Below, one piece after another: positions 23,371 through 33,392 of a stretch of DNA of 64,000 bases. Both the position numbers and the translations under genes were made by a program. How positions within the stretch are numbered: position 1 is the stretch's first letter; every line of letters begins with the position of its first letter. Below the pieces are notes generated by a model. The model worked only from the letters and a program-made list of their open reading frames with translations, did no database searches and was not told where the DNA came from. This DNA is from Effrenium voratum (Eukaryota; Sar; Dinophyceae; Suessiales; Symbiodiniaceae), in assembly GCA_963377175.1 (NCBI GenBank), contig CAUJNA010003817.1, forward strand, positions 134,501 to 198,500, read 5' to 3'.

Positions 23371-23841
23371 AGGCCATGTGAGCCATCATCTGCTCGCCTG
23401 CTCCCCGTCTTCCGTCAAAAGATCGCGCTGTGCGACAACCTTCTGGAACCGTGGATAGCCTGGGCATCAGATCAAGAAACAAAAGGGAGCAAATCGCGGG
23501 AATTCACAGATACAAGCACGGACATCTGGCCGATGATTAAAACTGTCCCAACCACAGACACTCGGAAAAATAAACATGGCTGAGAGCGTCAGATGCGTTG
23601 GAGCAACTCCCTCAATGGTTTCATCTGACAACTTTGCGTAGTGTCCAAATGGGATGAAAAAATGCACGCGTAATAAAGACAAATGGGGGGCCCAAAAAGA
23701 TTAATAAATGCACCTGGAATAAAGACAAGCACCCGCCACCCGCGCCAAAAAAATCCCCCCCCAAAAATACAGGAAAAGAAAGAGAGAAAGGAGAGAGGAG
23801 AGATAGCCAAGCCAACACCTGGTCCTTGGATCTTTGGTACC

Positions 23842-24285
23842 TTGTTCCTTAAATCCCAAATTGTCAGCTTTGCCAAACCCATGTTTTCTTACATGTCTCT
23901 TGTTTAAAACCTGCCCACAATCAAACCCACAAAGGGGGTGGTAGTACTTCAGCCCCCAACTTGACATTATTTCAGGGGCCCCCGAAATAAAGTCTTGTTG
24001 CCTGCCCCCCTGAAAAATACAACCTGCCCAGTGCAATTGCCTCTTAGCCAGTCAAGTAAGTAGACAGCCTAGGTGAGGCTGACAATGCTTCATGCTGTGT
24101 TGTTAGATTTGGGCCTGCTCCTCAAATCCAAAATTGTCAGCTTTACCAAACCCATGGTTTCTTTCAGGTCTCTTGTCGCAAACCTGCCCACAATCAAACC
24201 CACAAGGGAGGTAGTACTTCAGCCCCCAACTTGACATTCTTTCAGGGGCCCCCGAAATAAAGTCTTTGTTGCCTGGCCCCCCCCA
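23842..24285 (+). repeat. about 165-bp direct duplication
   Basis: Segments 23842-24010 and 24114-24285 share AAATTGTCAGCTTT, CCTGCCCACAATCAAACCCA, AGTACTTCAGCCCCCAACTT and GGGGCCCCCGAAATAAAGTC, with scattered substitutions. The spacer is about 100 bp. Confidence 0.85.
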
Positions 24286-24295
24286 ACAAAAACAA

Positions 24296-24490
24296 AAGGG
24301 AGCTCCAGCAATACTAGATCAAATGGAAACTCAAGTCTACCAACACTAAACCAAATGCGAACTCAGTTCCAAATTTCAAAAGGAAGCTCCAGCAATACTA
24401 AATCAGTTCCAAATCTCAAAAGGAAGCTCCAGCAACTAAATCAAATGGAAACTCAAGTCTACCAATACTAAATCAAATGGAAACTCACTT
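24296..24490 (+). repeat. degenerate tandem repeat
   Basis: Alternating units of AAAAGGGAGCTCCAGCAATAC and ATCAAATGGAAACTCAAGTC with internal rearrangement; no coding potential. It abuts a poly-G run at 24521-24530 and the edge of the LTR element. Confidence 0.8.
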
Positions 24491-24530
24491 CACCTGGATC
24501 TCAAGATACTATTCTAGATTGGGGGGGGGG

Positions 24531-24784
24531 TGAGAACCACTGCTGGGGCACCGTATCCCAGAAAGGAACAGGTGCCTGGCTGTGATAGTAGAGAATATAT
24601 GTGGTCCCTGGATCTTTTCGAGAGTCCAATATGCCAATAGTGGAGGAACTGAGAATGGATGTCCCTGGTCCTGTACTTGGTGAATTATTCCTGTAAGGCG
24701 CTCTGCTGCTCTCCTTTTGTAATGGCTGCAGAATGAGTACTGCGTTACCTATTATACAAGAGGGGCCTTGAGCCAAAATAGTCA
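24531..24784 (-). repeat. 3' LTR
   Basis: Direct repeat of the 5' LTR; starts TGACTATTTTGGCTC and ends GTGGTTCTCA on the minus strand, fitting TG...CA ends. Compared with the other LTR it has several substitutions and small indels (for example near 24570 and 24620), so the insertion is not recent. Confidence 0.85.
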
Positions 24785-24869
24785 TGGATGCCAAAAGCCT
24801 TACATGTGATCTTGTCACATTGAAGTGCGTGCTTGATGGTCATGTACAGGTTCCGCATCTGACTGATGC

Positions 24870-26141
24870 TCAGGAGGATCGGTACAGCGCCTTTTCAAGG
24901 ATGTCCATGTTGGTGCTGCGTGGAGGTGTCGTATGATGCCTGAGGCGCAAGGTCCAGTTTACCTTGGCTGTCTCTCCATTTGCAAAAGTGAACTTGGTCT
25001 TGGCTGGGATGTACTGATAGGAGATGAGGTCTTTCATGGGTTTGATGGCCTGAGTAAAACGCTGGATTGCATGCCAGCTGCCCATGGGTCTGGTGCATCC
25101 ATTGCAGGATCGCATAGGTCGGATTGCGCTGTGGGTTGGTGACAGGCGCCATCAGCTTTGTTGCCAAAAGGCTTTGATTTGCTGTCGCTGTCATTGTCTG
25201 CTCTGAAACTGTATCGGATGCGCTGGATGTCTCATGGGATGAGTACCAGCCTTGTTCACTCCAACTCCATGATGGATCCCAATCTTGATCTGTCCAACCG
25301 GCATAGGCAGGCTCTGTGGGTGGTGCAGTCTGCTGGATGGCGGGCTGCTCCTCCGTCTTCTCTGCGATGGCCGCGAACGTTTTGGATTTTCCTTTTTCTT
25401 GTCCGCCTTTTCCTTTGCCATTGTCACAGGATGGATAACCTTTGTTTCCATCATAGGGATATTGGAATTTTGACTTTCCTTTCTTTCCCTTCTTTCCTTT
25501 GCCTTTTCCCCAATATGCCTGGTCGTAGGGATCCTGATATTCATTGGCCATATTGGCCTTCCCGCCAGAGCTACCTTTTCGAAAGGGTTTGAAGCCACCT
25601 CGTTGGTGACTGCCCTTTTTGCCTGTTGATTTTCCTTTTCCTTTTCTCTTCTTGAATTTGAAATTCCGCCCAGACACCTTTCTTGCAATGAACGCATCGT
25701 TCTCCTCCAATACCCAAATGCTTCATCGTTGGTTGACATGAAACCTTCCAGTCCTTCTTCGTTCTCAGGCGGTGCTCGTGCACCAGCTGCTTGCTGATGC
25801 GCGGCAATTCTTCTTGCATTGGCATCTTGTACTGAGGCTTTTGAACTCTGGTGACTGTGCCGTATGTGTGGGCATCAAGTCCATCCAGGCTGCCTTCAAT
25901 TTCAAATTTGGATGTGAATATGAGGAACTCGGCGTTCTGCCTTCTGTGATTGAAGAAACTGAGAAGTCTGTATAAGTACACTTTGGTCGACCCTTTCAGG
26001 AAGAACTTCTTCATAGTTGACTCCTTCGTCAGGATCTTGCGAGAGGTCATTCTGGAGGACTGCCTTGTACATGTGAGCGTCTCCAATGAGACGGCTCTTG
26101 AGGGGTCCTCTTTTGGATGCCTCGATGGTGGTGAAGGTCAC
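24870..26141 (-). pseudogene. degenerate gag-protease region of the LTR element
   Basis: N-terminal gag pieces (SKRGPLKSRLIGDAHMYKAV, about 25960-26110) and EVYLYR/SFF-type pieces lie in different frames. They are followed by a K/G-rich basic run (KGKGKKGKKGKSKFQYPYDG) and a W/D-rich linker (GWTDQDWDPSWSWSEQGW) at 25200-25710. A protease-like part (about 25115-24900) has FTFANGE and CTRPMGSWHAI, but the D-[ST]-G active site is replaced by CNG at a frame shift. Several frame changes show decay. Confidence 0.75.
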
Positions 26142-26221
26142 CCAATCATCTACAAGTTCTTCATATCTAAACCATCTGACTTCTCCGTCGTATTGTGTAT
26201 GGATCTCTGCGGAAAACCCGC

Positions 26222-26232
26222 TCCGCTACCAC
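26222..26232 (-). other. primer-binding-site-like sequence
   Basis: Minus strand TGGTAGCGGAG, four bases inside the 5' LTR end. It resembles the TGGTATCAGAGC-type site, complementary to initiator tRNA-Met, that is common in copia elements, with two or more differences. Confidence 0.6.
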
Positions 26233-26236
26233 AAAC

Positions 26237-26482
26237 TGAGACCCACTGCCGGGGTACCGTATCCCAGGTGCCTTGTGGCAGTAGAGAATATATGTGGTCC
26301 CTGGATTTATTCCGCAAGAGAGTCCAATATGCCAATAGTGGAGGAACTGAGAAGGGATGTCCCTGGTCCTGTACTTGGTGGATTATTCCTGTAAGGCGCT
26401 CTGCTGCTCTCCTTTTGTAATGGCTGCAGAATGAGTACTGCGTTACCTATTATACAAGAGGGGCCTTGAGCCAAAATGGTAA
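26237..26482 (-). repeat. 5' LTR
   Basis: Shares long blocks with 24531-24784, including CAATAGTGGAGGAACTGAGA, TTATTCCTGTAAGGCGCTCT and GCGTTACCTATTATACAAGA on the plus strand. On the coding (minus) strand it ends GTGGGTCTCA. Its outer start carries a spliced-leader-like sequence. Confidence 0.85.
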
Positions 26483-26485
26483 TGG
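26465..26485 (-). other. dinoflagellate spliced-leader relic at the 5' LTR edge
   Basis: The minus strand contains CCATTTTGGCTCAAG, identical to the last 15 nt of the dinoflagellate spliced leader; over 21 nt, 18 positions agree. The matching site in the 3' LTR (24767-24787) agrees at 17 of 21. Confidence 0.75.
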
Positions 26486-27182
26486 ATGAAAGCAACACAG
26501 GGGGTCCCCCCTTTACTCATCCCAATTGGACATTACACCCGGTGGTGCAAAACCACACCACTACCATTTCAACAGCCTCCCCATTCCTCCTGCGGGTCGC
26601 ACTTCAAGGCTCAATTCTGTCTCTTCCATGCAGAAACTTCCACATTCTAGCGCACTCATATCAGTTCATACTTGCCAGATGGGAAGATGCCCACAAAACA
26701 TGCTTCACCTGACGCGAGAAGTTGGGTGAACTGCCTTGGCATCTTTAATGATACAAACGGCAAGCCATTCCAAGGCGAAAACAAGCCACAGCATCCGGCC
26801 AATACGAAACCAAACAGCATCCAAGCACCATTGAAGCACCCCAAGCATAGAAAGGATGGGCAAAAACGCAGCCCAAGGGTTGGATTGGAACTATCCCACA
26901 CAAAGGTCCCTGGCGAATTTCTCAGCTTTATGGGAATGCAGGCGAGGTCCAGCACATGTTGATCATCAAATGCAACACTAGCTAGCAGTTGGAAGTTGCT
27001 TTTTCCTCCCCTACAGCCGATTTCGGGTTCAGTCTTCGGTCCATCTGGTGCTGGCTACAACAGGTCCATAGACATTTGGCACTGGGCTGCCGCTCCCCAG
27101 ATGCAGCACTGCTGCACTGGCACAGCGTGGCGCCGCTCGATGGCCTGGTTGACCGAAGCCAGGAGAGGTTTGTGATCTAGAA
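26483..27182. other. no supportable gene
   Basis: A plus frame at 26989-27180 and its minus counterpart are open but undistinguished. No repeat is noticed before the introner at 27183. Confidence 0.4.
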
Positions 27183-27302
27183 ATGGCCATGGGTCAATAA
27201 CCAATGGTACCATTTTGGGGGAGATGCACCACCAATTTTAGTCTATTTTAGTGAGGATTGGGATGATCAGTGGGGATAAGGGCTTTTGACCCATGGCCAA
27301 AT
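27183..27302. mobile_element. introner-like element, copy C
   Basis: ATGGCCATGGGTCAATAACC at the left end and TTTTGACCCATGGCCAAAT at the right end, with TTTTAGTCTATTTTAGTGAG in the core. Its orientation is opposite to copy D, 0.5 kb away. Confidence 0.85.
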
Positions 27303-27539
27303 GAACAACAAAAGCGAAACCTTTGTGGACTCCATCTGTGTTCAACCAACCTGACCCCTTTAGGACTTCCAGCTGGGCAAACCATCAATCCGGAAAAGGG
27401 AACATCGAGGAACCTTCATGGGTCTGCTCGTTGCTCGATGTGTCCGGCTTCGCGGTTTGTCTGAGATCCCTCTTGGCTTCGGGGTATCTTCACAGTGAAG
27501 TTTCCCGGTTCTCTGAACACGCACGACTCCAATATTTCC

Positions 27540-27780
27540 GATTTGATGCCTGAACCTGAAGCAACCCACAGTTTGTGAGATGCCCAGTGCACCAAGCAGC
27601 TCTGAGGAAAAACGAACATAGCTACCGACATTGAAGGTGTCACCGTCGGAAGTATGCACGCAGCTCCAGAAACGAACATTTGTGCCATGTGCCATGGTCT
27701 TACGTATGACATTGTCCTTGAGCTCCTTGAGTTGGCTATGGTCATGTTGCCAACCGCAACTATGACACTGATTGTCTAAT
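27540..27780 (-). CDS. exon-like frame between two introners
   Basis: Minus strand reads DNQCHSCGWQHDHSQLKELK, then MAHGTNVRFWSCVHTSDGD, then SSELLGALGISQTVG. It is flanked by introners C and D, which supports it being an exon between two introner-bearing introns. C and H residues are notable (CHSCG...H) but no named domain is recognised. Confidence 0.4.
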
Positions 27781-27836
27781 TCCCATCCGATCCGAGAGCC
27801 AACATGTCCCTCATTCTGTCCGGGTCTAAAGAACCA

Positions 27837-27960
27837 TATGGCAACTTGTCAAAATCCCGTACCCTCAGTGAACATCCCAATCCCCACTAAAATGGACTAA
27901 AATGGGTGGTGAATTCACCTACCAACCGGAATGGTACCATTGGTTTTGACCCACAGCCAT
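27837..27960. mobile_element. introner-like element, copy D
   Basis: Left part CAACTTGTCAAAATCCCGTA is eroded; the core AGTGAACATCCCAATCCCCA and GGTGGTGAATTCACCTACC is intact; the right end GGTTTTGACCCACAGCCAT is intact. Confidence 0.85.
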
Positions 27961-28135
27961 GTGAGAAATCTACCTAAACATGCCTCTTCAGCCTCAGGGA
28001 GCCCAAGGGAAACCACTCATGGGCTCCAAAGCAAAACCCCTTGGGAGGGTCCCTACTGGCACCCGCCTGGATCAGCGAGAGCTTGATGCCAGAATCCAAC
28101 CTCAGCCAGAGGTGTTTGGGTTCTCTGTAGAAATT

Positions 28136-28460
<325 letters not shown>

Positions 28461-28569
28461 ATCGCGTGTTGGATTGCCAGTTGTTCGACTCGATTTAAAA
28501 TGTACAGCGTAACTCGGCTCAGTTTTGGCCTATGATCCTCTTGACCTTTGCCTCATGCCACCTGACAGG

Positions 28570-28644
28570 TCAGGGCCAAGTGGGCTCTTCCGAGCACCCG
28601 CGCGGAAGGCCTCCGTGAAGCACCGCCACGTCGTTGTCGATGAC
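28570..28644 (-). CDS. phosphatase exon with HGGL motif
   Basis: After GTGAG| the minus strand reads VIDNDVAVLHGGLPRG. The upstream frame FFTETPPRLPLG would continue into VIDND if ten bases, GTCATGTGAG, were absent; these include a repeated GGTCAT. Confidence 0.65.
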   Translation of the reverse strand, partial: VIDNDVAVLHGGLPRGCSEEPTWP

Positions 28645-31575
28645 CTCACATGACCCCAAGAGGGAGCCGCGGTGGGGTCTCCGTGAAAAACATGCGCCGA
28701 GTGGCACAAAGACCTGGTGGCTCGAAAATTGCATTCTTCCCCAAGATGAGTTGCCCTGGCAAATAGAAACAAGGGAAACACGGACAAACAAACCTGCGGC
28801 CCATATCCTGGCGGATAAACTTTGCCCCATACCCATCTGGGCGCCGGAACGTGGCATAAAGGCAGCGCCTTGAAGCTCCTTCTGCACAGTGCGTACACAC
28901 CTCAGGATTGACAAATGTGCCATGCGAGGTCCACACTGAGCTGAGAGTCTGCCAATGCACGGCACTAAACATCTTCTTGGATTCTTGTTCACCATACGGG
29001 TGTGTCTTGAAACGGGGGGAACCCAGAATGGTGGTTGTCCCTTTACAACCACCCCGAAGAGCTCCACTGGGCGCCTGTATCATTTTGAGCCGTCACGTCT
29101 CACTCAGCTGTCAGCATGTTGACATCAGCACCGTCTCTTTAAAGTCATTTTTGTGTAGACTTGATCCAAGGCAAATGCTTGCTGCCTGTCATGCGGAATC
29201 TCCGCGGTCTGAAATTCACGCTGGTGAGTTGACGGCTATTTACCAAAAAGGACAACAACCAAAGGGCTGCCTGGGACAAGTTTGGCAAACCTCCAACACT
29301 CCAAACCCGCACTTCTAGGAAACTCATCCATGCCAATCAAGTAACCCAGCCGGGCCAATATCCGGGGACCCAGCCCAATTCCCCAATGTCCTATCGTTCC
29401 AGGACACGGGAGGATCAGCGACTCCAAATTCAGTGGGTCCCTGCCCAAATGGCCATGGTTCAAAACCAATGGGATCCCATTTTGGGATATGTGCACCACC
29501 CATTTTAGAACCTATTTTAGTTGTTGGATTGGGATTTTGACCCATGGCCAAATGAAACATAGACTAGCAACTTTCAATCGCAGGCCCCGGCCCATGAAGC
29601 GAGCGCGGCCCCGAATCCAGGCCCCCCTGCGCTGCGCATCGGCGCCGAAGGCTCGAGTGCAGTGCCTCATGGTCACACCGGTCTCGCGCTTCGCGCGGCG
29701 CGTTTCCGGGGAGAAGTGGAAATTGACGTGGTGGAAAAAGAAGACTTTTCTTTAAACCCTGCCAACTTTGGGGAGAATGGAGGGCGCAAGTTGGAAGCCT
29801 TTCTTTGTGAACCCGTGGGATCATGGCATACCGGCACCGTCGGCATTCCGTTCAAGGTCGCCGCGTTCCATTTCCCAAAATTGGGGGCCTGAACTGGAAA
29901 CAGGTTCCTTGAGCGTGGGAAGAAGGCTTCTCTGTGGGTTGTTAGAATGCTTGTCCAATTGCGCAACACCTTTCAAGAAAGGGAACAGAATTGACAACTC
30001 CCCACGCTGAGGGTCTCCAACCGATTGTGCTCTCCCCCTTGCAACAGAGTATTTGCCTAGTCTGCAATTCTGCTTCCAGAAGAAAAACAAAAGGACAATC
30101 CAACTACCCAACTGAAATGACGGACAAGTTCCGCCTGCAGCTCTTCTGAGGCCAGGGCGCGTGCACAAAGCCATTGTCAGGCTTGAGATTTTGAGAATGG
30201 TCCTGGCACAAAGCCTTAGGCTTTCGCTATTCACAGAGCTTCAGCCGGAACGCGTCACCTGAAGCCCGCTGTGGATTAATGAGGAAGGTGTCCCTGGAGA
30301 GCACGGCATTGCTTGTTTCCCCTGGGGCTATGAACCTTGGTTCGCAATGACTGGGACTCCTGGGCTGCAAATGAGGCGGTCCTCGTGATTGCCGCGATTT
30401 AAGAAGATCCCATCAGGGCCTTGGATCGCCACGCCGCGGCAGAAAACGCTTCCGAGGCACTTCGCAAAAACTGCAACGGCAGCATGATACCCAACTCTGA
30501 GCTCCTCACACCTCACCTTCAGGCAGAAAATGGACAAAAGCACCTCTGGGCCCCACGCCTCGGAAGAGCCGAGGCAACGAGACGGCGAGGGCACAGCTCC
30601 GTGCCAGCCCCGAGACGCTGCGCGCACCGAGCTGCTGGCACCACGGTCCACAAAATCGCCGTTGAAGATGTACCTTGAAATTGCCGTAAGATCCGTAAGC
30701 TGAGAAGAAGCTGCACGGAGTGAGCTTCAGGGCAGCATGGGGCCTTGGGGAAGGGGAAGCCAAGCCTTCAAATCAAGTTGGGACTCCTTCTGAGCTCTTT
30801 TGCATGCCAACAACATGGAGGCTGAGGTCAACATGCCCGAGGAATTTTCGCCCCCCCCAAACACCGCGGGCCAACCCCCCGCTGAAGGAAATCCGGTTCC
30901 AAGGCCCCGGCTTGACACCGCCGGGTCCCGGCTGAGGCTCGCCATGCTCAGTGAGGATGTGAATGAAGTCCTAGCTTCGCACAGGCGGAGCCGGAGCCAT
31001 TTGGGAACTGGTCCAAGGTGACCCTTTGACCCACAGAGGCTTTCTTTTGAGGATGTGGCCTTAATGCACCCAGCCAAGTGTGGCAGACTGCCAAGCTGAA
31101 CATGTCGATCAGCCATGCCGACGTGGCCGGAGCATGAAGTAGATGTCCGCAACATGTCCGACCAAGGAATAGAAAATGCCCCACGGCTCCGAAAGCCAAG
31201 CAAGGAATCCCGCACGGCCACCGAGGACAGCTGGCGGAAAACCGTTGGTTGCATCAACATCATGCCAGTTGGGCATCTCAGGAAGAGTAGCAGTGATGCG
31301 CTCAGCGAATACTGCGGTCGATAGATCCAGGATTGCAAAGGTCCATTGCGAGCAAAGACAAGGCAAAGCAGCAAAGCTGCGCCCCACAGCAAGGGGTTGA
31401 GATTAGCTGTTTGGCATGCCATGCTTCAAGTCTCTTCTTGATATACACGCTTCATTCAACTCATAATGAGAACACCCCATTGCCCCACCCCCCACCCCTC
31501 CACCCTTCTCTCTTCTGAGCCCAAGACTGAGAAGTGGCCATGCAAGTCACCAACCACCACCACCCTGGCACGCAG
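28570..31575 (-). CDS. PPP-family serine/threonine phosphatase-like gene (PPEF/RdgC type possible), multi-exon
   Basis: Metallophosphatase motifs appear in family order on the minus strand: VVVVGDLHGH (about 31530-31560), YIFNGDFVDRG (30673-30640), GIFLNRGNHEDRLIC (about 30405-30361) and VIDNDVAVLHGGL (28644-28606). These bind the two catalytic metals and phosphate. The exon 30640-30673 joins in phase 0 across an 81-bp GC-AG intron to 30558-30517 (AWGPEVLLSIFCLK), exactly as in PPP enzymes after GDxVDRG. The exon between RGNHE and HGGL and the C-terminal part were not found, so the gene may be incomplete. An introner lies in the 1.7-kb gap. Confidence 0.75.
29449..29552. mobile_element. introner-like element, copy E
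   Basis: AATGGCCATGGTTCAAAACC on the left and GATTTTGACCCATGGCCA on the right, with TGTGCACCACCCATTTTAG in the middle. It lies inside the phosphatase gene's long gap and just upstream of a plus-strand exon-like frame. Confidence 0.85.
29571..29892 (+). CDS. possible nested terminal exon, plus strand
   Basis: After CAATCGCAG| the frame reads APAHEASAAPNPGPPALRIG, then GEVEIDVVEKEDFSLNP, then VGIPFKVAAFHFPKLGA and a TGA at 29890-29892. Protein-like, with an acceptor directly after introner E. It conflicts with the minus-strand phosphatase unless it is nested in an intron. The family is not recognised. Confidence 0.4.
30361..30459 (-). CDS. phosphatase exon with RGNHE motif
   Basis: A GCGAAG| acceptor gives phase 0: CLGSVFCRGVAIQGPDG, then IFLNRGNHEDRLIC. 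About a dozen residues precede the motif beyond the usual family length, so the true acceptor may be nearer the motif. No canonical GT donor was found after RLIC. Confidence 0.65.
30517..30558 (-). CDS. phosphatase exon following GDxVDRG
   Basis: A 42-nt exon, AWGPEVLLSIFCLK, from CCGAG| to a GTGAGG donor, phase 0 at both ends. Confidence 0.75.
30640..30673 (-). CDS. phosphatase exon with GDxVDRG motif
   Basis: A 34-nt exon bounded by CAAG|G and a GC donor; reads YIFNGDFVDRG after one leading base. Confidence 0.8.
30720..31400. other. phosphatase intron with open frames on both strands
   Basis: Plus 30800-31021 reads NMPEEFSPPPNTAGQPP ... DVNEVLASHRRS and minus 31109-31387 reads ILDLSTAVFAERITATLPEM ... 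GIFYSLVGHVADIYF. Both look protein-like, so at least one is misleading. Either could be a missing exon of the phosphatase or a nested gene. Confidence 0.3.
31504..31575 (-). CDS. phosphatase exon with GDxHG motif
   Basis: LRARVVVVGDLHGHFSVLG: a hydrophobic strand then GDLHGH, the first metal-binding motif. A GC donor after GHFSVLG is possible. The frame is open upstream to about 31662. Confidence 0.7.
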
Positions 31576-31669
31576 AGGCATTGAATTCAAGCTTCCCTGC
31601 CATCTAATGCAACTCACAAGATGTTTATAAACTGGCGGCCTCCCAGTTAGCTCAGACTCCAAGGTTTAC

Positions 31670-32020
31670 ATGTTCCATCTTCAGCCCTTAGACGCTCGGA
31701 CCCAAGACTCTTTGGTGGGGAGGTCATGTCCGCCAACCATTTGTGAGGGTTTGCTCTTGCTCATTAGCATGGGCAAAAGCCACACCGATGCGTCGCGCGC
31801 CTTTCGCCGAGATCTGGCTTCGGAACGAAGACGACGTTCTGCTCCTGGAACTTCCCCAACCCCCAGAAGTCAGCTATTGGCCACCCCGGTAGACATCAAA
31901 ACACACGGTTTCTTGTGAGTCTTCACAGAAGATGTGGCATGGCATGGAAATAATTTCAAGGGTCTCGAGTTTTGGATCGCAGCTGTGCCCAGCTGCCATT
32001 TGCGGGGTGTCGGCGTTCAG
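31670..32020. other. no supportable gene
   Basis: Only short frames; ends in a poly-G run (32022-32033) that abuts the TIR element. Confidence 0.5.
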
Positions 32021-32033
32021 GCGGGGGGGGGGG

Positions 32034-32246
32034 AAAATAGAAAAAAGGGGCTAGCTGAGGGGAAGCCTGTTGATGGTTACCTGTTATGCTTTTTACATTC
32101 ATCTCAAACCTATTAACTACCTTATTCGTTTTAAAAGAGGCTTTTTGGGGAGCTTATATATCGTTTTTGTTAACGTAATCATTTGGGTAAGTTGTCGCCT
32201 TGTTCATTGTTGGGCTGGGGGCTGGCAGGTTTTTTCATTTGAAAGA
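32034..32246 (+). repeat. left terminal inverted repeat
   Basis: Matches the reverse complement of 33393-33603: shared blocks include GCTAGCTGAGGGGAAGCCTG, TTGATGGTTACCTGTTATGC, TTTTTACATTCATCTCAAAC and GAGGCTTTTTGGGGAGCTTA. The outer 130 bp are nearly identical; the inner 70 bp diverge. Confidence 0.9.
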
Positions 32247-32491
32247 GTTTGCCCTTTTAGTAGTTATCAAGTTCTGGCGTGCTGGTGGTGTATTTGTTTT
32301 GTCAGTGTTTTCTCACTAATTTTCATTTATAGGTTACAACTTCGCTATAATTATAACATATAAGAATGTAAACGTTATAATTCTGGTTTAGTTTTGAATT
32401 ACACTGGTTCATCAACAATTAGTTTAAACCTTAGACTTTTTACACCTTCAAAATTCATTTTACTTCTTTCTTTATTTGTACAACTGTATAT

Positions 32492-33022
32492 TTATTGGTG
32501 CGCCGCTCTCAGTACATCTTCTATATTATCTTTGGTTACATTATCTACAACATCATGACTAAGAAGATGAAAACTAAAAGTGTTAAACTGGTCGTCTTCA
32601 TAATAATTGAAATGATGAAACCTTACAAATAAATTTGCCTCAACAATTAACTTTACTTTATAACCTTCATCGCCTACAATACCATCTAACAAACAATCTA
32701 AGTGTTCATGTTCATTAAAAACTATATCTTCGATGCTTTTAATGCTTAAAGGTACATTTCTTGAAATGTAATACTCAAATACGTCTCTCTTAATATCATC
32801 ACCACCTACAACAGTATAGCGCGTTGTCTTTCTTTTTGTTTCTGTTCTGTTTATTTTATATCGTTGTTGTATTCTCTTTAATGTCTTAACTTGATTATGT
32901 TTTATTTTCAAACACTCAGGTTCCCCTAATTTATATGAAATGATACCTTTTAATACATCAACAGGTATGTTAGTCCAGTTCTCAACCATAAAATTATTCT
33001 CAGTCATTTTACCCTCGCTCAT
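32492..33022 (-). CDS. 176-residue ORF of the TIR element, unknown function
   Basis: Starts ATG at 33022 and stops at 32492. Soluble and charged, with no signal peptide or membrane segment: an early GIISYKLGEPECLKI, a basic RTETKRKTTRYT middle, then GYKVKLIVEANLFVRF and FSFHLLSHDVVDNVTKDN near the C-terminus. Codon use is AT-biased, unlike every host exon here. The C-terminal pattern (strand, aromatic, polar, DNVTKDNIEDVL) vaguely recalls uncharacterised proteins of Polinton/virus-like elements; I cannot confirm this. The ORF ends only about 280 bp from the left TIR. Confidence 0.7.
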   Translation of the reverse strand: MSEGKMTENNFMVENWTNIPVDVLKGIISYKLGEPECLKIKHNQVKTLKRIQQRYKINRTETKRKTTRYTVVGGDDIKRDVFEYYISRNVPLSIKSIEDIVFNEHEHLDCLLDGIVGDEGYKVKLIVEANLFVRFHHFNYYEDDQFNTFSFHLLSHDVVDNVTKDNIEDVLRAAHQ

Positions 33023-33392
33023 TTTCTCTTAATATATAAGGTTTTGTCTCTTTAAGTAGTTTTGGGTAGGGGTTGTTGGTTGAGCAGTCTGGGTTTCAGG
33101 TGTAATTTAAATGTCTTAACCTTCTTGTTAGATTATAGAAACTATGTTTAATCATATTATAATTGAATAATATCATTAAACTAAATCACTCACGCTTTCC
33201 ATACACCTATTCCATCCCACCAGTGTTCAACACTTCGCATCTGACCATCTATAGTTTCCGTATCGCAGCGTCGTTGACAGGTCGCTTGGAACAGGATCCA
33301 ACTGCACATCATCTCTTGGAGCCGCAGAAGATTGAAGTTGAATGCGAAGCGGCTGAGAACTCCCCAGACCTTTGAAGTACTCCAAGTCTTTA

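Larger units (their letters stand above)
24531..26482 (-). mobile_element. internally deleted copia-like LTR retroelement
   Basis: Two direct repeats of about 250 bp (24531-24784 and 26237-26482) bracket about 1.45 kb of minus-strand gag-like and protease-like sequence. The order on the minus strand is 5' LTR, spacer TTTG, primer-binding-like TGGTAGCGGAGC, gag remnants, a K/G-rich basic region, a protease remnant, then the 3' LTR. Integrase, reverse transcriptase and RNase H are absent, so it cannot move itself. No clear target-site duplication: the left flank is poly-G, the right flank TGGATGAAAGC. Confidence 0.85.

Noticed and set aside
32700..32760. Viral polymerase or capsid motif in the TIR element ORF
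   Set aside because: I looked for polymerase, helicase Walker A and capsid signatures in the 176 residues and found none.
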